From Plasmodium brasilianum (Eukaryota; Apicomplexa; Aconoidasida; Haemosporida; Plasmodiidae), in NCBI RefSeq assembly GCF_023973825.1, contig NC_090114.1, positions 310,001 to 374,000 on the forward strand: 64,000 nt of DNA, written 5' to 3'. The position numbers and the translations under genes were made by a program. The notes under the pieces were generated by a model, which did no database searches, was not told where the DNA came from, and worked only from the letters and a program-made list of their open reading frames with translations. Positions 42,113 through 55,000 of this stretch are shown here, one piece after another (position 1 is the first letter of the stretch; each line of letters starts with the position of its first letter).

Positions 42113-44929
42113 ATGCTAAAGAAAAAAAAAAAAGATACAAATTTAAAAGAAAAATTAAAAAATGTAGTGAATGGAATGACTGATAAAAGCTCAGAAAAGG
42201 GGCAGAAAAAGACGGTGGAAAAATCAGACGATTATGACATAAAATATTTAGAGGAAAAGGAAAATGAAATCGAAAAAATATCTCGTAAAATATATGAAGA
42301 AAATAGTAAAATAAAAAAAATAAACTTACATCATAAAATAATCAAGGAAGAGTTAGAAAAGAAACAATTAATTGATCAAACAGATAAAAAAAAGAAAAAT
42401 TCCCTTGACTATTACCAAAAAATTACTGTGAAATTGCAGAATAATATAAATAACATTGAAGAGTACACAAATAATATTACCAACGATATAAATATTTTAA
42501 AAAGTATTATAGATGATGAAAGGAATGAGAGAATTATATACAACAATAACATGAAAATTCTAATTAATGAATATAACACATTAAAAAAAAGTATCAGCAA
42601 TTTAACATTACAGGAAAAAGAACAAGCTTCCCAAAACGAGAAGCTAAAATTCGAGCTAAATGAACTGAATAAAGAAAAAGATACTATAGAAAAAAAGCAC
42701 AGAGAAGATTTTAAAACACTACAGCAAAAATTAAAAGAGCAAAAAATTTTATCCTCAGAACAAAAAATACACGAATTGATAAAAATGAAAAACAATATTA
42801 AGGGCAGGAAAAAAAGCAATAAAACTATGGAACATGAAAGAGAAGTAGAAGAGGACGATGAAGAAGAGGAGGAAGACGATACGGTGAGACAAATAACAGA
42901 AAAACACTACGGCAGTAACAGTAACAGTGGTAATATCAGTGACAATAACAGTAACAATAACAATGACAATAACTTCGAAAGCGCTATGAATAATGCCTAC
43001 CTAATTGAAGACTATGAAGACGAAAAGAAGAAAAAATTGAACGCAAAAATTGTGCTCCTAAAAAAATTGTGTCTAAGGATATTATTCATTAATGAATATC
43101 AAAAACAGAACATCAAAAAGTTAGAAGAAAATATAGAAAATATGAACAGTGCAATTAACTCTATAAATTTATTAACATCTAAAAAAGGAGATTTCGACCA
43201 TATCATAATAAACTTAAATGCGTCAAAGGACAAGAATTATAGTCTCATATCAAGAATAAATCTATTAAATTATGAGACAAACGTATTAATAAAATTAAAT
43301 AAAAAAATGAAGGAAAAATTTAGAAATATAAATGTTGATAATGATGAAATTATTAATTTAAAAAAAGAAATTACTAGCAAAATGAATGATAAAATGACCT
43401 ATATTAAAACTTCTCTACTTAATAATCAAGAAACGTGTAAATTAAAAAAAAAATGTTTTCATGAATGTTTAACTTATTTAAAATATTTATATGAATTTAT
43501 TAAGAAATATGAAAATAATAACGATAAATTAAATTTAAGAAACCAAATTATAAATAAAGAAAGAAATTTCCATTTCAGTTATATTCATAAGTATAATGAA
43601 GAAATATTAGTTGATGAAAATCATTTAAATGACTTCTTAATATTTATTGAAAAGTATATCTATGCACTTAACTTTTACCTTCCTACACCTCCATTTAATT
43701 ATAAACAATTTCTTATAGAAAATCCCAATTTTCATAACATCCCCTTCAATTCTATGGATTATTACCAAACCAATGCATCCAACCAATTGCACGAATTCAT
43801 TTCTACAGAAAATATAAACATTAAAAATGAACCCATCAAAACTGAAATGGTGCTTCCACATAGCAATGAAAGTTATATTACCGCTGATAGAAATGCTATG
43901 AATAATGACAATAGCAATAATTTATCAATGCATTCTTCCACCAAAAATATTAACAACAATGATGAAGAAGAAACAGTAAATGTAGAACACACAAAAGAAC
44001 TAAATAAACATTTAGAAAATAGAGAAATTACGAATAAAGGAGAAGACAATGAACTAGATGAGGTCAATCAAAGGGGGGAAGATGATGTATTATCAGGAAA
44101 TGAAAAGGAGGAGCAGCATGATCATAACATGGAAAGAGACAAAGAGGCGCAGAATACTTCAGAACATAGAATGAAAGAGGGTCATAACTTAGATGTAAAA
44201 GAGGAGAGTCATAACGTAGATGTAAAAGAGGAAAATCAAAATGTAGATGTAAAAGAGGAGAATCATAACGTAAATGAAGAAGAGGAGGGTCAAAACGTAT
44301 ATATAGAAGAGGAGAAATATAATTTGGAGGATATAAAAGAGGAGATCCATAATTTGGAAGACGTACAAGAGAAGAGTTACAATTTGGATGATGCAAAAAA
44401 GGAGGGTCATAATTTGGATGATGTACAAGAGGAGAGTAATAATTTGGATAATGTAAAAGAGGAGAGTAATAATTTGGATGATGTAAAAGAGGAGGGTCAT
44501 AATTTGGAAGACGTACAAGAGGAGGGTCATAACTTAGAAGATGAGAAAACAAACAACAGCAACTTGCAAAAAGAAATAGAGCAAGATAATATCTTACAAA
44601 ATGATAAAAAAGAGGATAATTTGCAAATCGAAAAAGAAGACAACAATTTACACAGCAAAATAGAAGATGACAATACAAACATCGATAAAGAAGATAATAA
44701 AGCACATAATGATAGCGAAGATGACAAAGCACATATTGATAACGAAGATAGCAAGGCACAAAGCGAAGAAGAAAAAAGTGTTAAAACAAATGAAGGAAAT
44801 GAGAATTATATGTTAAGTCATTTCAGCTCTCGCAATATTGAATATGATGAACTGAAAGAGGAAATTCCAAGTGAACTCTTAATTAGCAAATACGATTCTT
44901 CTAAAAACAATACAACCACCACAAATTAG
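42113..44929 (+). CDS. outer-dynein-arm docking-complex-like coiled-coil protein (ODA1/CCDC114/CCDC63 type)
   Basis: A single-exon ORF of 938 residues. Coiled coil covers about 40-245 and 310-520. Two places match the docking-complex family: DDERNERIIYNNNMKILINE (about 129-148), like the RRERVIFDNIYKKLEKE helix, and FDHIIINLNASKDKNYSLIS (about 361-380) followed by RINLLNYETNVL, like the IDEIVEKFLxxEExNFALFNYVNELNNE signature. That signature is the most diagnostic part. The docking complex fixes outer dynein arms to axonemal doublets, so in Plasmodium the protein would act in the male gamete flagellum. An acidic Asn-rich insert lies at 240-300. The last 330 residues are hydrophilic, with a 27/30-nt repeat and a degenerate Asp/Asn/Lys repeat after it. 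The N-terminal seven Lys/Leu residues are low-complexity. A generic coiled-coil protein is the alternative. Confidence 0.65.
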   Translation: MLKKKKKDTNLKEKLKNVVNGMTDKSSEKGQKKTVEKSDDYDIKYLEEKENEIEKISRKIYEENSKIKKINLHHKIIKEELEKKQLIDQTDKKKKNSLDYYQKITVKLQNNINNIEEYTNNITNDINILKSIIDDERNERIIYNNNMKILINEYNTLKKSISNLTLQEKEQASQNEKLKFELNELNKEKDTIEKKHREDFKTLQQKLKEQKILSSEQKIHELIKMKNNIKGRKKSNKTMEHEREVEEDDEEEEEDDTVRQITEKHYGSNSNSGNISDNNSNNNNDNNFESAMNNAYLIEDYEDEKKKKLNAKIVLLKKLCLRILFINEYQKQNIKKLEENIENMNSAINSINLLTSKKGDFDHIIINLNASKDKNYSLISRINLLNYETNVLIKLNKKMKEKFRNINVDNDEIINLKKEITSKMNDKMTYIKTSLLNNQETCKLKKKCFHECLTYLKYLYEFIKKYENNNDKLNLRNQIINKERNFHFSYIHKYNEEILVDENHLNDFLIFIEKYIYALNFYLPTPPFNYKQFLIENPNFHNIPFNSMDYYQTNASNQLHEFISTENINIKNEPIKTEMVLPHSNESYITADRNAMNNDNSNNLSMHSSTKNINNNDEEETVNVEHTKELNKHLENREITNKGEDNELDEVNQRGEDDVLSGNEKEEQHDHNMERDKEAQNTSEHRMKEGHNLDVKEESHNVDVKEENQNVDVKEENHNVNEEEEGQNVYIEEEKYNLEDIKEEIHNLEDVQEKSYNLDDAKKEGHNLDDVQEESNNLDNVKEESNNLDDVKEEGHNLEDVQEEGHNLEDEKTNNSNLQKEIEQDNILQNDKKEDNLQIEKEDNNLHSKIEDDNTNIDKEDNKAHNDSEDDKAHIDNEDSKAQSEEEKSVKTNEGNENYMLSHFSSRNIEYDELKEEIPSELLISKYDSSKNNTTTTN
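44183..44545 (+). repeat. 27/30-nt coding repeat (HNxDVKEE / HNLDDVKEEG)
   Basis: About 12 units encode residues about 691-811 of the coiled-coil protein. The first five are 9 residues long and the rest 10, so a one-codon insertion occurred once and spread by unit duplication. The repeat keeps antisense frames open and creates false ORFs on the minus strand. Confidence 0.93.
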
Positions 44930-46009
44930 ACGAGTTGTTACGCGTATGTACAATTATGCATATGCTACTACACATGTGCGGCTATATAAAAGGAAACAGT
45001 TCCAATTATATTAGTGCGCACATTATGTGTAATAAAATATTATATATGATATATATATGATTTTTATTTTTTTTTGAAATTTTAAAGATGTTTAAAAATT
45101 GTATTAATTTGTTCGCAAAAAACTTCTTAGCATTTTTAAGGCTATAAATGTCGTAAATTTAATTTTTTTTTTTTTTTTCAAATTATGTGAAGAATGAAAC
45201 AAAAATTTTTTTTTTTTTCTTTACGTATTCCCCACAGAGAGAGAGAGAGAGAAAGAGAGCACTTTAAGGCATTACGCAAGGGAAAATTAAAATGTACACA
45301 TGTGGAAATACATACATGTACATATTTAATCGTCTAAGTTGTTGGGTACTCAGACCTCTATTTATCTAAATCCCTTTTTGCATTCAATTTTGTTTATAAA
45401 AAAAAAAAAAAAAAAAAAAAAATGGAAAACCAAAGATTCACCTAGTATAGGTAGACTTTTCTGCTATATGTAAGAGGATAACTAAACATCGCATTTTTTT
45501 TCTTTTTAACAGTATATGTTATAAAACACCACATATCAAAATTAAACGTTTTTTAAAGTGTTATAATATTTATTTTTGAGTTTTTCTTTAAATGTTCTTT
45601 AAAATTATTAAGATGTACAAACATAATAAAACAAACTTAAAATTAACAAACAGCAAAGAGTATTAAAAAAAAAAAAAAAAAAAAAAAGAAATACACATAA
45701 AAAACATACACACATATACATAGATAGATACATACAGATATGCACGTACACATAAATACACTTCCAACTCGTTCCGCTATCCCTTTTGCGTAAAAAATAT
45801 GATGAAAAAATGCTAACAAAATTTTGCGCACTAACACTTTTTAAAATAAAATTCAACACTCCTTTAATTCTTCTTACTATTTAAGCGATACAATGGTATT
45901 GAAGGAATAAATTATTTAATATGTGACAGGAAAATAAATGTCGAAAAAAAAAAAAAAAACGTATACATACATATATATATATGTATATATATTCTTCATA
46001 ATAAACATT
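44930..46009. other. convergent intergenic region
   Basis: This separates the 3' ends of the coiled-coil gene (+) and the URB1-like gene (-). It has a (GA)n tract at 45236-45259, poly(A) at 45401-45421 and 45666-45686, and otherwise plain AT-rich sequence. No gene is seen. Confidence 0.55.
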
Positions 46010-49000
46010 TTAAATAATTTGTTTTAGCAAAGATTGAAGAGTGTTCCTTCTGATAATGCTAAATAGTTCATATATATATAAGTAAACCTTTGGTCTGCTT
46101 CCCTCTTCTAAGAAATGATATATTGTAATTAATTTATTTAAAAATATATAATAAAAATATTTGCTTTTCTTATAACATTTCGTATGAATCAAACATAATA
46201 CACATAATATTATCTTTCTGTATAAATAATAATTTGAAAAGTGTGGAGATTTATTGTACGTTTCTTTTAATAGCTTTTTGTGTATGTCCATGTAATACAT
46301 CTCAATTTTTTTGGAATTTTCGTCATCGGCGCCATTTACTTCACCATTATTTTCTCCTCCATTAATTTGTCCACCATTTTCGTCAACACCTTTGTGTTCC
46401 TTTCCTTCCACTTTGCCATATTGAGCTTCTTCACCACTAATTAACCGATTACGATCATATTGTGTTCTATCCCTTTTCAAGCGTTTCGAATTGCAAGTAT
46501 TAAAATAATTATAAAGGATTACCACATTTTCAAAAAAAATCATCACTTCATTCATAATCAGACTTATGTCATCATTCACAAAATGTAAGTCTACAGATAC
46601 ATTTGTTGAAATTAGGTTATTAAATAAATTATTTTTTGATATTCCTTGATCATATAAACATGTACATATGTTAAACACAATATTAAATAACAAGTAGACA
46701 TATTTAAGAAATGTTTTACATATATGTACGTTGTTCTTGTTAGTGTTCTTCAAACAAGCAATATCTTCTTTATTTAAATACTTTTTTTTATTATTATAAT
46801 AAATAAATAGGTAGAAATATTCTTTATGAAATAAATTTATAAAAATATAATATAAGCTTCTACATAAATACCTTATAATTTTCATTAAATCGTAAAATAT
46901 ATTTAAATTATTACCTCTCAAACTACCATCTACCTTATTAATAAAAAGAATATTTCGAATTTTACAAGAAATAGATTTGTGAAAATTGTTAAACCAGAAA
47001 TTCCATATATCAAATTTGTTATTATCTTTTTTATTCTTACAAATTATATTATATGCATTACTTAGTATAAATCTTTTAATTCTTTTCTTTTCTTGATTTA
47101 GTACCATATTCGTAAAAATATGATAGTAACTTATGCTTGGGTAAAATAAGTTAGACACTATATTATTTATAAATAAGGAAAGGCAAAAAAATACATCTGA
47201 CGTTTTATCATAACTTTCTTTAAAAATGTACCCCATGATGTAGCGATTTCTCACCATATTTTCCATATGTGACAAAGAATACAAAAGATCACGACTATTC
47301 ATATCATTTCCTCTATTTCTAAATGTAATATTATCCATACTACCACTCATACGGCTAATTATTCTGCTATCTATATTTCTTATCCTAGTGCTACTCTCTT
47401 TTTCCGTGATTTTGCCATTTTTTGTTTTAACTTCCTTTCCTGTGCAATTCTTTTCATGTATGAAAATATTTCCTACCTTTTCCACCCTATTTGCAGTAAC
47501 GTCATTTGAGGTAGTTTTTGTACTTATGTTCTCTATATTAGAAGGAACATTCTCCTTTTTATACTCCGCTTCTCCATTCCCCCCAAAAAATCTATAATTA
47601 GAAATGGGTATTAGATCCCTTTTCATATGAAAAGTTATGGGAGCACCACTTTCTTCTAATAATACTATTTCCCTGTTAATAATATTCATGTAATACTTTT
47701 CATTTTCATTCATTAAATCGTAAAAGTTTAAGAGGGGAAACATAAAAGAAGAAGGAAAATGAAATGCTATTTCTTCTTTAAACAGTTTTTGGTGCATCAT
47801 CGAATCTAGCCATAGGAGAATATTGTTTTGTGTAATTAGCTTAAGAACTAAATTTTTTTTAATGTAGTAGTTCACGTTGCAATTTGACCTGTTTGTTTTG
47901 TTAATATTTCCTCTATTATTATAATAATCAGCTACGTCCTTTTCCTTATAAAGATACAATTGTACGCTACTGTTCTCATTTGTGTTTCTCCATCCCTTTT
48001 CTTCTGTACTAACATGATCAGAGCAATGGTTTTTATTATTTTCATACTTAATGAAACCATTTTTGTAATTATTTCCATCTCCTTCATTACTTCTAAATAG
48101 AGGAGTCTCACCTTCAGCACACTCAAGCTTCATATATTCAATACATAGTACACTACTAGAGGTGATAAGCAAAATTAAAAACTTCTTTAGCAAATAATAA
48201 TTTAAGTAATTATTAAAAAATAAGGATAAATAAATTTCGAAAATAGAACTATTATTTAAAACATTATACATGTTTTTTATGGCATTTTTATGATTTATCT
48301 GAATGTAATAAAATTTATCCATAACTTCCTTATTATTATTATTATTATTATTACTATTATTATTACCCCTATCCCTATCCTTCTTCTTAATTATTGTTTT
48401 TTCCTGGTATACATTTTCTCCTATCTCATTATCGGCCATTCCAAAATCACGCATCGTTATTCTACTGTTGATATTAGATGTTGCATAGAAACTTCTATCT
48501 ATATATATCGTTTTGTTTTTCCGCTCAACATAAACTTCTTTATTATTATATGAGTCTTCCTTAAGGTAATTATTTTTTTCATAATAATATCGCTGACTCT
48601 TGCTTTTTGAGGAATACATGTTATCATTCGGATATTCTTCTACGTTTTCTATTCCGTTTTCCATTCTATTTTGTGCTCCACTTGCACCTTCACTTTCCCC
48701 CCCTCCATCGTTTTCTACATCTTCTTCTTTTTCAATATCTCCTTTCTTCAGATCATATCTTGAAGAGTAAAGAGCCTGGTTTGACATAATAAAAAAGTTA
48801 ATGATATTTGAAGATATGTATTTACTCTTTCTAAATTGTCTATTTAAATATTCCTGAATAAAATAAACTGAAAAGGTTTTATTCCTAATCAAACTTTTCA
48901 AAGTGTCTACAAGATCCATTTTTTGAAAAATACCGTTTATTAAAAAAAAGGAATACGATGATACAAATGAATTAATAGAATACGAATGAGGATCTACTGA

Positions 49001-52000
49001 AAGTTTTAATTTCTTCATAAAAAAATATAAATAAAACATCTCTTTGAACGGAATTAGTAGCTTCCTATCCCTTTTGTTTTTGCACAAAATATTACTTCCC
49101 TTTTCTTCCAAAATAACACCACGCTTCTTAAAAGAAAGAATTTTCTTTCTAATTTTATAAAGAAAAAAAGAATTCTCTAACAACTGATAAAAAATAGATA
49201 ATCCTTTTAAACTAATTATTCTAACTATTAAATCATTACTACTTAAGCAAAATATCAAAATTTTCAAAGCATTCAAAGAAAACGGTTTTAACCATTTTCC
49301 AAAAAAATCAATATCATTTAGAAGATACTTATTCAACACCTTTTTATAATTTTTCTTAAAATGATTTTCTTTCATTTTTCTTCCATATAATAAATCACTA
49401 CTATCCACAATACAATAGGTATTTATTAAATCCATTACATTCATGTTCCTCTTCGAATTGCTATTACACTTATTGTTGTTATTTACTTCATCGTTAGTAG
49501 CAACATGACCAAGAGCAGTAGTTGAACAATTCATGTCTGTTTTTTCTTTATCATGTAAAATGTTCTCTACATTTATAAAGGTGTTACAGTTTTTATATAT
49601 GTTATCTTCATATGGGCTATGTAAAAATAAGTACGTTCGAATTGTCTTCCCATAATATATCATATTTTTTATGTGATCCTTTTCATCCTTACTGAATAAA
49701 TTTAAAACTCTTTCTGAGTTACTAATATTGTGAATTTGTTTAAATTTTATACAAAATTTACAACTCTCACTATTTTTTTGATTCTTCTTCAAATGATAAA
49801 AATGTTCTTTTTCATCATCATACGATATAAGATTTTTATCATTTCCAAATATACCATTTCTGGTACCAGAAAACTCATTTACATTTACATTATTATAACC
49901 GTCATCTACTATATTTCCATTCTTATGATAAAATTTGTCATAATAACTCTGCACACTAGCCATCTTATTGTACTGTTGCTGTTCCTCTTCCTCCTTGTTA
50001 TTATTTTCATAATCTATATAAAAGTGAATATCTGGATACCTCTTTATATAATTTTTTATTTTTCTATTAATTTCTTGCATTTTTAATAAATCATAATTCA
50101 AAAAGATATTTTCACGATAGTATGTCGTGTATAAAATTCTAAAATGATAAAAAAAAACTCTCAGTTTCTCAGACATTAATATAAAGCAAAAAATTAATTT
50201 ACTAACAATCATACATAGCAAAAATATGTAATCATACATATTATCCTTTAATTTTATTTTATGTGCCAAATAAAAGGTTTCCTTTTTCGTAAATTCATTT
50301 TGGTTTAATATGCAATACGGATTTTTACCACTGCAATCTTTTAAAAAAATTCCCTTTTCCATTAACTCAACCTTATTCTCATAATAATCATACATATCAT
50401 CTTCTTTATTGTAAAATTCGTGTGAACTCTCTTGTGCAATATTGTTACAATAATAGTTACTCCTGTCATTTGATCCATTCCTACTTTCGTTGAAACCGCT
50501 ACTTAAACCATTATTCTCATAATTATAGACGCTCTTTTTCATCCTACCACCTGTACAACATTCTTTTTCTCCTGAACTGTTCATATTGAAATAACTTAAA
50601 AAATCAAATTCTCTATTTTCAAATTTCTTACGTACATCTTCATTCATATAAAAATAGAGACATGTCTTGCTTAACATTCTTGGGTTCATATATAACCAAT
50701 TATAATTATTATCATAATTTAAGTTAAATTCTTTAAACTTTAAAACCTCATCGATTAGATTATTGTTTAGTATATTGTCCATTGTAACTGATTTTAAATA
50801 ATAAGACAAATCAACAAAAAAAATATTCCTTATATGAATATCTGTACATGTCAACGTATAATTGTACATGTTCTTCAATTCGTGGAATAAATTTTTATTT
50901 AATGTTTTTAAATATATATCTTGGCTTGCACCTTTATCTTTACATATGCGATACCATTCCTCGTAAAACATTTTTATTAATTTTAGTAGGAAAATTATTA
51001 GCATCTTTTCACTTTTTTTTTTTTTTTTTGGGGACTCTTTTACCTTTTTATATTTTTCTATTTGAGCTAAAATTAGTTTCTCTATATACACATCTTTAAA
51101 AAAAACATTGATCATATTTAAAACATCTAAATTTCTTAATTTCATATATTTAAACAGTAAAAAATATGAGTAGAATAGTATATACGTCCGCTTTCTCTTT
51201 TCTAAACTATTATCTTCCTCCTCACTAAACATGTATATATATTTTCGCATGACATTTTCATAATAAAAAACTTTTCTTTTCTCCTTTGGAAAAAAAGAAA
51301 TATGAATCAGTAAGGAATAAATATATTTGTCTATTAACTTTTCTATATTAAATTTTCCCTTATTCTTGTTCAGTAAGTTAATTAGCAATACTAACATAAA
51401 GTCATAATCACTTCTTCTTTTTAAAGTGCCATTTATAAAAGATTTGTTATATTTCAAATAACGATTGCTACTCACATGCACCTCCTCACTGACTTTATCA
51501 TATGTAGAAGCCCTCTTACCAGTATCCGCACTCCTATATCTATTTTTTTCATCATACCCATTTTGCAAGTTATAATTCTGATTAATTTGTTCACGATACA
51601 ATGAAGATAATTTTACACAACTTCCTTTCCCCATTTCAGAATTAGGAAGTATTTCGCGTTCATTTTTTTTGCATGCCTTGTTATTAAACTGCGATTTTTC
51701 TTCTACTTCCACTTCTTTTACTTCTTCTTTTACTTTTTCTTCTTCTTGTTCGCTTTTTTTAAAATCTTTCAACAAAATTTTACAAGTAAAATAAACAATT
51801 CTTTCGTAAGACTTAAAAATATGCTCATCCCTTTTTATGTCATTTTTAAAAAAGTACCCATAAAAATAAAAAAAAATGATCTTGCACATTCTACGTACCA
51901 TATATTTGTTATACTGCTTGAACAGTAATGTTCTCTTTTTTTTCTTACCCAATACATTGCCCAAGAAGAATAAAATTGATAAAACTATAAATAAACAATT

Positions 52001-55000
52001 TTTATTTTTTAATTTTTTGGTATTTAACAGAAGAAAGCTTATCATACGTTTTTCCTTTACATTTTCGTAAGCATAAATAATTCTGTTTATGTATTTCTCG
52101 GCCATGATGCTTGGATATTTCTTCTTCTGTAAATAGTACATCTTTTCATACGTTACATTATCTATAAAATGATTGTACTGATCATCAAAACCTGGAGGTC
52201 TATATTTATCGTTCATCAAATATAAAAATGCCATAATAATATAATTTTCTTTGCTTATACTATGTATATTTTTCTTCTTTAACGTGTTAATATTAGAACT
52301 TTTTACATAGTTATACATAATAAATACATCTCTTTCTCTGTCAATGTCCTTATAATTTAACATATATATACGATCATTCTTAATTCTCTTAAAAATGCAA
52401 GATGTACCTTTCTTATCATTTTTCATACTTAAATCGTGAAGCATAATTTTTTTTATAATATCATAATTAACTGACACACTATCTTCCTTGTAAATTGTTC
52501 TGCGGTACAATTTGCACAATGCGTTTGAAATATTCCTCATTTCGACATCCACATATTTATTTTTCATTATTATATTAATTAGCACAGTTATAGTATCACA
52601 AGTACTCTTATCGCAGATGCTGCCTAAACTTTTCTGCATACTTTCATTAGCCATATAACGTATAAAAAAGTTCGAAATGTGTTCTAAAAGAGAATTCTTT
52701 TTATTATTCTCACGGCTGTAAGTACTATTTCCCCCAATGCGTAAAATTTCGGCCTTATCATCATAATAATAACATTTGATTAACTTATTTATAAAACTTT
52801 CCTTTCTTTCTATTTTTTTTAATAAAAATAAAATCATGAAACAGGTTTTTCTTATAAAATGCTTGTTGTTTTTACTAGTATCTTCTTGTTGTAGGATAAT
52901 ATTCATCAAATATGTTAAATTTGTACTTACTAATTTTATATATTTTTCTTTTTTTAATCTAAAAAAATATACGTTTTTACACAAAAAACACAAATTAAGA
53001 TTAACAAAATCGTAAAATGCTCCTACATTCATATCACATATATTTAGTAGCAATTCCAGTAACTTTTTGAATAACCCTTTTTTAAAAATTTTGATAAAGA
53101 GTAAAAACGTTCGTCTATTTAACTTGTTCACTTTTACGAAGTATTTATTTGAATAAAACGTCTCTTCATCTTGCTCTTCATTTTTTAATCGTAGGAAATG
53201 TTCTATATCGTCATAATTTCTATAACGTTTAATTAAAGAACAATAATTTGTACTTATATTCTCACAACGGTTTATGTACACTTTTAAAATTTCATTAATA
53301 TTATATATTAAAAGAAGTAAGGTATCCATATGCACATTATCATTTTTATTTACATATGTGTAAATAACGAAATAATAATTAAATAAGATGTTCGTTAAAT
53401 TGGACAAATTATAAAATACATCTTCCTCATGAGATACCTGCCATGCCACTTCACTTTCTTCTGCATTCCCCCTAGCTACATTAAGAATGAAATGATCATT
53501 TAAATAAATGCTTAGCATATTTTTGCAATTATTTAAGATTTTCCCAAAAGGCCTATCATATTCTGCTCCTTCATTATGCATTAAAATACAACCTTTTTTA
53601 TTTTTTATAAAATTTTTTTTCATCAATTTCTTACTTTTTTTCTTGCATATTTTTTCTACTTTTGAAAGATATTCATGAGAACTCTTCCTATTTCTTTGAA
53701 CATTTTTAATTTCTTTTAAAAATAATTTTACGTTTTCTTGAAATTTTAAAAACTTATTATATACTGCACCATGCTCCTCTATTTCGTTTTTATACGAAGA
53801 ATGTCCATTATTAGCATTAGTCATAGGATTAAGCTTAATTCCCTGTTTGTTCAAAATAATATTTCCTGTGGTGTTGATAACTGCCGCCTTTTCAGTAGCT
53901 TCCAAATTACTACTAACTTCATATTGGGTAAATCCTTTCCTTCTTGTAAAAGAATAAAACAACTCTTCTACGGTCTTCTTATTTCTTAGCTTTTTATTAA
54001 AATTCAAATATATATATGGATTATGCAGTAATACACATTTAATATAATTTACATAATTTAGGTACACTCGTACAATATCTTTAACTGTGTAGTCAAACAC
54101 GTTGTTCAAACTATTTTTTGAAATTTTTCCTTCCCTACTATCCTTAATGATTTTTAGCATTGGGATTCCATTAAGGACAAAATTTTGATTGTTTGAAAAA
54201 AAAAAATCGATTATTAAATTGAAAAATAACGAATTTTCACAGTTAAACATACTTCTCTTTTTTCCTCTACCTCCTCTTCTTTTTTCTGCTGCTACTGCAT
54301 TTTGTCCTTCTTTTCGTGTTCTTTCAGCATCGTTGAAATTATCTAAGTACGTTAACATTGTTTTATATATATTAAAAAATCTATAAAAAACTGACAAGGC
54401 AACAACAAATTCTCGCAAAGAAGTTATGCTTCTTAAGAATTTAAAAAATATAAGTAAATCATCAAAATGGCTAGCATCGAAATGATTGGTTTTTTTTAGT
54501 ATTCGAAACAAAAATGATTCTATGAAGTTGTAATGTTGTTCGTACTTTGCACATCTTTCGTGTTTTACCCATTTTTCGCATTTCCCATATTGCTTTTTTT
54601 CTTTTGTCTCTTTCTCTTCTTCCACTTTTTCCACTTCTCCGTCTTCCTTCCCGCTCTCAATGATTAACCTTTTTTTGTAGTATATGAAGATCAGAAATAA
54701 ATTTTCTAACAAATTATAACCCTCAATGGTAAAATAGCACTTTTCAATAAACAGTTTAAGAAATACTTTGTATATATTATCGTTAATATTAATAAACAAG
54801 GTAAAATTCTCAATTTCTATTATTCCCCTTTTATTGTACAATTCGTGTAATAATTTTTTTTTCAGTTCACATTCGTCGAATAAATTAATAAAATTTTTAA
54901 GCAAAATAAAATGGAATGCCCACAAATTATGATTATCTATCTTAACATTATTTATGAAATAATGCAACCCTTCGAGAATATCACCTTCCTCGTTCTTTCC

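Noticed and set aside
44064..44759. 231-codon antisense ORF
   Set aside because: The 27/30-nt repeat of the sense gene keeps antisense frames free of stops; the product is repeated Tyr/Leu/Pro nonsense.
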